From NCBI RefSeq assembly GCF_002911015.1, contig NZ_KZ626873.1, forward strand, positions 21,688 through 85,687: a DNA stretch of 64,000 bases, written 5' to 3'. The DNA is from Streptomyces populi. Its GTDB lineage: Bacteria; Actinomycetota; Actinomycetes; Streptomycetales; Streptomycetaceae. A program made the translations under genes and the position numbers. This document shows, piece by piece, positions 59,477 through 64,000 of the stretch; position 1 is the stretch's first letter, and each line of letters starts with the position of its first letter. The notes beneath the pieces are model-generated. The model was not told where the DNA came from. It made no database searches and saw only the letters and a program-made list of their open reading frames with translations.

Positions 59477-59506
59477 CCGAACAGATCGTCGCCGAACAGA
59501 TCGTCG
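59477..59506. repeat. Two tandem copies of a 15-bp unit
   Basis: CCGAACAGATCGTCG occurs at 59477-59491 and 59492-59506, followed by a partial third copy. It lies in the 245-bp gap (59365-59609) before the HEAT-repeat gene. On the minus strand the unit encodes GDDLF repeated in a frame ending GTSGKVLWCEAG, which resembles the end of a GHKL anti-sigma kinase, so it may be a remnant. Confidence 0.6.
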
Positions 59507-59609
59507 CCGAGCGGATGGCCGCCCCGGGCGTCCGCGCAATGGCACACGAGCGTTGCCGTCGGAGGCGGTCGATATGGTCGGCGCAGCTGATCAGTCGAGG
59601 AGCGCGCGC

Positions 59610-61469
59610 ATGAGATCTCCGGCCGAGCTGGACGACGTCCGGTGGTCCGACCTGACCCACGCCTACGGCCCCGCCGAGGACGTGCCCGAGCTGATCAGGG
59701 CGCTCTACGAGGACGGCGAGGAAACGGCCGACGAGGCGGTCTACGAGCTCTACGGCAACATCCACCACCAGGGCTCGATCTACCAGGCCTCGGCCCCCGC
59801 CGTCCCCTTCCTCGCCCACGCCGTGCTGCACGCGCCGCACAAGCGCGAGGACCTGCTGATGCTGCTCGCCGTCCTCGCCGACCACAACCCCGGCTTCGTC
59901 GAGTCGCCGCGCTGGCCCGGCAGTCACGTCGCCGCGGTCTGCGCGGAACTCCGCGAGGTGCTCCCGGAGCTGCTGCCGTGCCTCGACGACCCCGGGCGCG
60001 GGGTGCGCCGGGCGGCGCTGCGGACGGTCGCGGCCGTGGCCGACGTGCTCCCGGACGCGTTGCGGGCCCTGGCCGTCGAACGGGTCGACGGCCTCTACGC
60101 CGACGACCCCGTCCCGGCGGTACGGGCGGACGCGCTGATCGTCCTGAACCTGCTCGGCCGGAGGCTGGAACCCCTGGACAGCCCGCTGTCCGAGGTGAGG
60201 CTCGCCGCGGCCCGGCTGGCCGCGGAACGGTCCGGCCCGCCGTACGCGCCCGAGCTCGTGGAGGTCTTCGCCGAGGACGGCGCCGAGCCCGACCCCGGGG
60301 ACGACGACTACCCGTGGTCGGACACCACCACCCAGGACCAGCGGCTCACCGACCTGCTCGGCCGGGAGCCGGACGTCGCCCTCACCGTGGCCGCCCGCTG
60401 GATCGCGGCCGGGGACGTCGGCTCACGCGGTTCCTGGCTGGCCGGGGGAATCGCCGAGAAGTGGCGCGACCGCGAGCACGAGGTCCTGGCCCTGTCGCTG
60501 GCCGCCCTGCCCCACCAGGACAAGCCCAACGCCCTGCTCCGCACGATCGGCCACTGGATCGGCCATGCGCCCGAACCGGACGCCGATCTCCAGGACGCGC
60601 TCCACCGGTACGCGGGCGCCGCCGACGAGTTCGCCGAACCGGCGCTCCTCGCCCTGGTGAACTCCCGCGACCCCCGCGCCCTGGACCTGGTGCTCGAACG
60701 CCCCACCGCGCGGCTGCTCGAAGCGGCGGCCCGGCACTTCCCGGAGGCCGCCGACCGGCTGATACCCGTGATCCGCCGCGAACTGGCCGCGGGCGCCACC
60801 GGGAACGACGGCATCGCCCTGGTCCAGGCCCTGGACCCGCTCGGCACCACCGCGGCCGTCGCCGCCCGGCCCGAACTGGTCGACTGCCTGAAGTCCCGCC
60901 GCGCGGCCATCGTCGCCGCCCGCCGACTCGGCGCCAACGGCGTACGCACACCGGAGGTCGTCGACCTGCTGCTCGACGCCACGGGGAGCGGCGACCCCTC
61001 GCTGAGGGGGACGGCGGCCGTGGCCCACCACCGGTTGACCGACGACCCCTCCGTGGCTCTCCGCGTCCACGAGGAACTGCTCTCGTCCAAGGGCCAGACC
61101 CACTGGTACCTGAGCGGCCTGGAGCCCTTGGGCGGCGCCGCCGCTCCGCTGCTCCCCCTCGTCGAGCCCCTGCTGGAAGCCGGCTACGACTGGACGCGCA
61201 AGGCGGCCGCCGAGGCCCACCACTGGATCACCGGATCCCCGGACCGCGCGGTCCCCGTCCTCGCCGAGCTGGCCGGCCCCAGCCCGGTCGGCGTCAGCGC
61301 CCTCAAGGCCCTCGTCGCGACGGGCCGTTCCCCGAAGGAACTCCACCCCGTCCTCCGCTCCTACGTCTCCTCCCCCAAGCGCCTGCTCCCCGACTCCCCC
61401 TTCTCGGGCAACGACCACCCGGACGACGAACTGCGCACGCTGTCAAGGATGTTGCTCCTGCTCGGCTGA
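59610..61469 (+). CDS. HEAT/armadillo-repeat protein
   Basis: A 619-residue soluble, all-helical protein with repeated helical pairs (for example LPCLDDPGRGVRRAALRTVAAVADVL and VPAVRADALIVLNLLG), as in HEAT-repeat scaffolds. The N-terminal part has ADEAVYELYGNIHHQGSIYQASAPAVPFLAHAV, found in a family of Streptomyces hypothetical proteins. GAGGAG precedes the ATG at 59610. It probably acts as a binding scaffold. No enzyme motif is seen. Confidence 0.82.
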   Translation: MRSPAELDDVRWSDLTHAYGPAEDVPELIRALYEDGEETADEAVYELYGNIHHQGSIYQASAPAVPFLAHAVLHAPHKREDLLMLLAVLADHNPGFVESPRWPGSHVAAVCAELREVLPELLPCLDDPGRGVRRAALRTVAAVADVLPDALRALAVERVDGLYADDPVPAVRADALIVLNLLGRRLEPLDSPLSEVRLAAARLAAERSGPPYAPELVEVFAEDGAEPDPGDDDYPWSDTTTQDQRLTDLLGREPDVALTVAARWIAAGDVGSRGSWLAGGIAEKWRDREHEVLALSLAALPHQDKPNALLRTIGHWIGHAPEPDADLQDALHRYAGAADEFAEPALLALVNSRDPRALDLVLERPTARLLEAAARHFPEAADRLIPVIRRELAAGATGNDGIALVQALDPLGTTAAVAARPELVDCLKSRRAAIVAARRLGANGVRTPEVVDLLLDATGSGDPSLRGTAAVAHHRLTDDPSVALRVHEELLSSKGQTHWYLSGLEPLGGAAAPLLPLVEPLLEAGYDWTRKAAAEAHHWITGSPDRAVPVLAELAGPSPVGVSALKALVATGRSPKELHPVLRSYVSSPKRLLPDSPFSGNDHPDDELRTLSRMLLLLG

Positions 61470-61625
61470 CCGGATCCATCGCGTCCGGCCTCACCGGTCG
61501 ACCACGCCACAGCCTCGGCCCGCGCCGCCGGAGCCCGCACAACCTTTCGGCACCCCGTCTTGTCTAGAAGGTCATTGTTCTCGCGCCGTTCACGGCGTGT
61601 ATTGCTTGGTCTTGGGAGGGGTTCC

Positions 61626-63155
61626 ATGAAGGTGACCCAAGTGCCGCGGGGGGCGTGGGCCGCGGCCGGGTTACTGGCAGTGGTCACGACGGCGGGTGTG
61701 CCGCCCGAGCATGCGGTCGCCGCCGGTGCGGGGCTGGAGGTCGCCTCGGGTGCCGGCGGCGGCACCGTGGGCAGCTACACCTTGGAGGCCGTGCCCTATA
61801 CGGACATGGACCCGAACGCGGTGAATCACGTGACGCTGACCAACACGGGCAAGACGAAGATCACGTCGTACACGCTCACCGTCGACTACAGCTCGCTCGT
61901 CGGGGCCGTGGACGTCACCACCCCCTTCTCCGGATGCGAGAAGAAGACCGAGGGCGTCCTGGTCTGCCAGGGCAAGGAAGCCCCCGCACCTGGTAGGACG
62001 ACCCGGCTCGGCCACTTCCGGGTGCGGAGCCTGAAGGGCGCGCGGGGCGGGACCACCGGCGAGATCCGGGTCAGCGGACGGGCCGACGGAGCCGCGATCA
62101 CCGAACGGGTGTGGAAGGTCGACATCAAGGACGAGGGGTTCGTCCAGGACCGCGCGACGGGAGCGGTGAAGGGAGAGGTGAAGCCCGGCGCCGAGGTGCG
62201 TCCCGGGGCGGGCTTCACCTACTTCGGCGCGAACACGCTCAAGGGCACCGACTTCTCCATGCATGCCGCGCACGGCTCGTTCAAGCAGGAGTTCGGCAAC
62301 TGCACGTACGGCAAGCTGCCCCTCCCCATGGACAGCGATCCGGGGACCCTCACCGACCTGGCGTTCCCGGCGGCGGTCTGTCACTTCGACGACACGATCG
62401 AGGTGGGCGACTCCTTCGACGTGTCCCCGGGCCCGCTCAGGATCGACGACGACGCACTCGGCACGGTGCTGATCAGCCATCTGGGCGACACGGACCAGCT
62501 GAGGAGGATGACCGACGTCCACCCCGGCAAGGGACCCGAGCTGAAGCTCGTACCGCGCCCGGACAGCGCACCTCCGGGCAAGCCGCATTCCAGGGGTCTC
62601 GGACCGGCCTACAAGGTCGACACCACGGCGGACGTCGAAGCCGTCGGCGCCTCGGCGGAGGGACGGCCGGGCGACGTGGTCACGGTGCAGGTCGGATACC
62701 GCGACAACGGCCCCGGCGGAATGCGCACTTGGACGGGCACCGAGCCCCTCGAAGATCCCTCGGTCCAGACGACGATCACGATTCCTCCGGGCACGACCGT
62801 GGTGAAGGTTCCGAAACGGTGCTGGACGGAGGACGACCACGAGACCAGGCCCGGTGGCCGCGTCTACACGTGCAGGGGCGAGAACAACGAGTGGTGGGTC
62901 GGTTCCGGTGAGCGCCTCGTGTGGCCCTTCGAGCTGCGCATCGACAAGGCGTCCGCACTCAAGCCCGGCAAGGTGGGGCTGGAGGTGCTGCGCGAGAGCA
63001 ACAGCGACACGGGGAACGACACCGCCGCCATCGTCGTGAAGGTGCCGGGCAAGGGAGCGGGAGCCGCGCCGTGGATCGCCGGAGCGGCGGGCGTCCTCGC
63101 CGCGGGCGCCGGCACGGTCCTGTTCGCCACGGCACGCAGGCGCCGGCGGTCCTGA
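61626..63155 (+). CDS. Secreted membrane-anchored protein with a TTA codon (predicted bldA target)
   Basis: A 509-residue surface protein. A signal peptide (residues 1-33, ending AVA-AGA) is followed by extracellular beta-rich domains with several cysteines (HVTLTNTGKTKITSYTL, ..., GRVYTCRGENNEWWVGSGERL). A C-terminal helix (about 480-503) and a RRRRRS tail anchor it; the sorting motif LPXTG is missing. Codon 16 is TTA (61671-61673), the only in-frame TTA I found among the genes in this window. UUA is read only by bldA tRNA, so translation should depend on bldA. GGGAGGGG precedes the ATG. Confidence 0.87.
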   Translation: MKVTQVPRGAWAAAGLLAVVTTAGVPPEHAVAAGAGLEVASGAGGGTVGSYTLEAVPYTDMDPNAVNHVTLTNTGKTKITSYTLTVDYSSLVGAVDVTTPFSGCEKKTEGVLVCQGKEAPAPGRTTRLGHFRVRSLKGARGGTTGEIRVSGRADGAAITERVWKVDIKDEGFVQDRATGAVKGEVKPGAEVRPGAGFTYFGANTLKGTDFSMHAAHGSFKQEFGNCTYGKLPLPMDSDPGTLTDLAFPAAVCHFDDTIEVGDSFDVSPGPLRIDDDALGTVLISHLGDTDQLRRMTDVHPGKGPELKLVPRPDSAPPGKPHSRGLGPAYKVDTTADVEAVGASAEGRPGDVVTVQVGYRDNGPGGMRTWTGTEPLEDPSVQTTITIPPGTTVVKVPKRCWTEDDHETRPGGRVYTCRGENNEWWVGSGERLVWPFELRIDKASALKPGKVGLEVLRESNSDTGNDTAAIVVKVPGKGAGAAPWIAGAAGVLAAGAGTVLFATARRRRRS

Positions 63156-63247
63156 GGGCTCCCCGCAGGACGACGCGGGAAGCCTTCCGGCGCGGCCTCG
63201 ACCGGGTGACGCCGCCCGGTCCGAGGACGAGCGGGGCTCCCGTGCCG

Positions 63248-63276
63248 TGGGGTGAGGTCTTCGACACCTCACCCCA
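63248..63276. terminator. Terminator after the TTA gene
   Basis: TGGGGTGAGGT (63248-63258) and ACCTCACCCCA (63266-63276) are exact complements around CTTCGAC, with further pairing of CGTGCC and GGCACG outside. It is about 90 bp after the stop. Confidence 0.82.
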
Positions 63277-63429
63277 CCGGCACGGGAAGCCCTGCCGGTT
63301 CCCCCGCCCCGCCGCACCCGGCGAAGCTCCCGCACGCACCGGTCGAACACGGCCTCGATCATGGGAACACCGCGTAACGACTCCGCTACACGGACACACC
63401 ACGACGGCTCGACCGCCAGCATCTCCGGC

Positions 63430-63966
63430 ATGCACAGAACCACCTCCGCCGCCTCTTCGGCCGTCGCACCCGTCGTCGCCCTCCTGGCTCTCCTGACCGC
63501 GTGCGGCAACGCGCCCTCGAACACCCCGGCCGACGCGCACGAACCCGCGAGGGCGAGCACGCGCGCGGACGGACAGCTCACGGCGGGGGCCGCGTTCCGG
63601 TCCCTGTCCGCACGGGTGCGGACGGCGACCCTGACGGGAACCGTCACGGCGGAGAACGACCCGAACCACCTGCTCGGCCGCCCGGGCGAGTACACGTCCA
63701 AGGTCACCTTCTCGGACAGCTGGGTCCAGGCCTCCCAGGTGACCGGAGCGGACCCCGGCGCCGTCGAACGCGGCGGCGCCGTCGAGGTGTTCGCCGACGC
63801 GTCGGACGCCAGGGCGCGCGCGGAGTACATCCGCGGCATCGCCGAGTCCTCCCCGGCCCTGGCCGAGTACGACTACGTCCACGGCCCGGTCCTCGTACGC
63901 GTCTCCCGCTACCTCACCCCGGAGCAGGCGGCCCCGTACGCATCGGCCGCGTACGGACTCGGCTGA
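63430..63966 (+). CDS. Hypothetical lipoprotein
   Basis: A 178-residue protein with a clear lipobox (LLALLTAC, then GN). The mature part has no recognised domain; features are SARVRTATLTGTVTAENDP, VEVFADASDARARAEYIRG and YLTPEQAAPYASAAYGLG. The start was taken at ATG 63430 because it gives a normal signal-peptide length; an ATG at 63361 would add 23 residues. No good ribosome site is present for either. It is complete within the window. Confidence 0.72.
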   Translation: MHRTTSAASSAVAPVVALLALLTACGNAPSNTPADAHEPARASTRADGQLTAGAAFRSLSARVRTATLTGTVTAENDPNHLLGRPGEYTSKVTFSDSWVQASQVTGADPGAVERGGAVEVFADASDARARAEYIRGIAESSPALAEYDYVHGPVLVRVSRYLTPEQAAPYASAAYGLG

Positions 63967-64000
63967 GGGCGCCGGGGCCGACGGCCTCCGCCCACCGCGG

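Noticed and set aside
1..64000. CRISPR arrays, insertion sequences, integrases, attachment sites, rRNA
   Set aside because: I saw no regularly spaced repeats, transposase or integrase motifs, or rRNA sequence. bldA is intact and not followed by an integrase gene.

Overview
The window is a piece of actinobacterial chromosome, almost certainly from a Streptomyces. The GC content is very high, GTG starts are common, genes are often coupled by GTGA/ATGA overlaps, and it carries typical streptomycete genes: the bldA leucyl-tRNA, rpfA behind a c-di-AMP riboswitch, a SigI partner-switching module, and hutU/hutI/hutF. The order rpfA-eno-divIC-DUF501-ppx-ndh-cfa matches, from memory, a conserved core segment of the S. 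coelicolor chromosome. I see no insertion sequence, prophage, CRISPR array, rRNA or biosynthetic cluster.

Layout. 0-3.1 kb: a two-component system (kinase cut by the left edge) and a POT peptide transporter. 3.2-7.4 kb: a four-gene operon for the cell surface, with two sortase-type substrates (LPQTG and LAETG) and two membrane-tethered secreted proteins, one DUF916-like. 7.4-8.4 kb: a gene-free tract of degenerate repeats. 8.4-12.7 kb: anti-sigma PrsI, anti-anti-sigma ArsI and SigI, then an unusual protein that joins sigma-like, zinc-finger anti-sigma, transmembrane and ricin-lectin parts. 12.7-18.2 kb: a histidine-utilisation operon, hutU - M20 amidohydrolase - hutF - hutI. 18.5-19.9 kb: a PLP decarboxylase. 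20.2-22.4 kb: a compact operon with three roadblock-type proteins and a DUF4388-like protein but no GTPase. 22.4-25.1 kb: membrane proteins and an RpiR regulator. 25.7-30 kb: cystathionine beta-synthase, SGNH hydrolase and thiolase. 30-34 kb: small conserved proteins, a Bax-inhibitor-1 protein and 4-hydroxybenzoate hydroxylase. 34.4 kb: bldA. 35-38.6 kb: a MacB-type ABC exporter. 38.7-45.6 kb: cyclopropane synthase, type II NADH dehydrogenase (with a candidate Rex operator upstream), and the ppx-DUF501-divIC-eno block. 46-48 kb: rpfA and rpfC. 48.3-55 kb: P450, MazG, a SurA-like lipoprotein, a DUF1906 hydrolase, and a soluble Ser/Thr kinase coupled to a membrane protein. 55.2-57.4 kb: an HTH-methyltransferase-specificity fusion. 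57.5-64 kb: secreted proteins and lipoproteins, a HEAT-repeat protein, and a large cell-surface protein whose gene has an early TTA codon.

How it fits together. Much of the window concerns the cell surface and development: sortase substrates, resuscitation-promoting factors under second-messenger control, stress-sigma partner switching, and the tRNA that decodes UUA. The TTA codon at 61671 makes one secreted-protein gene in the same window a predicted bldA target. The best candidates for something undescribed are the GTPase-less roadblock operon, the four-gene surface operon, and the sigma/anti-sigma/lectin fusion.
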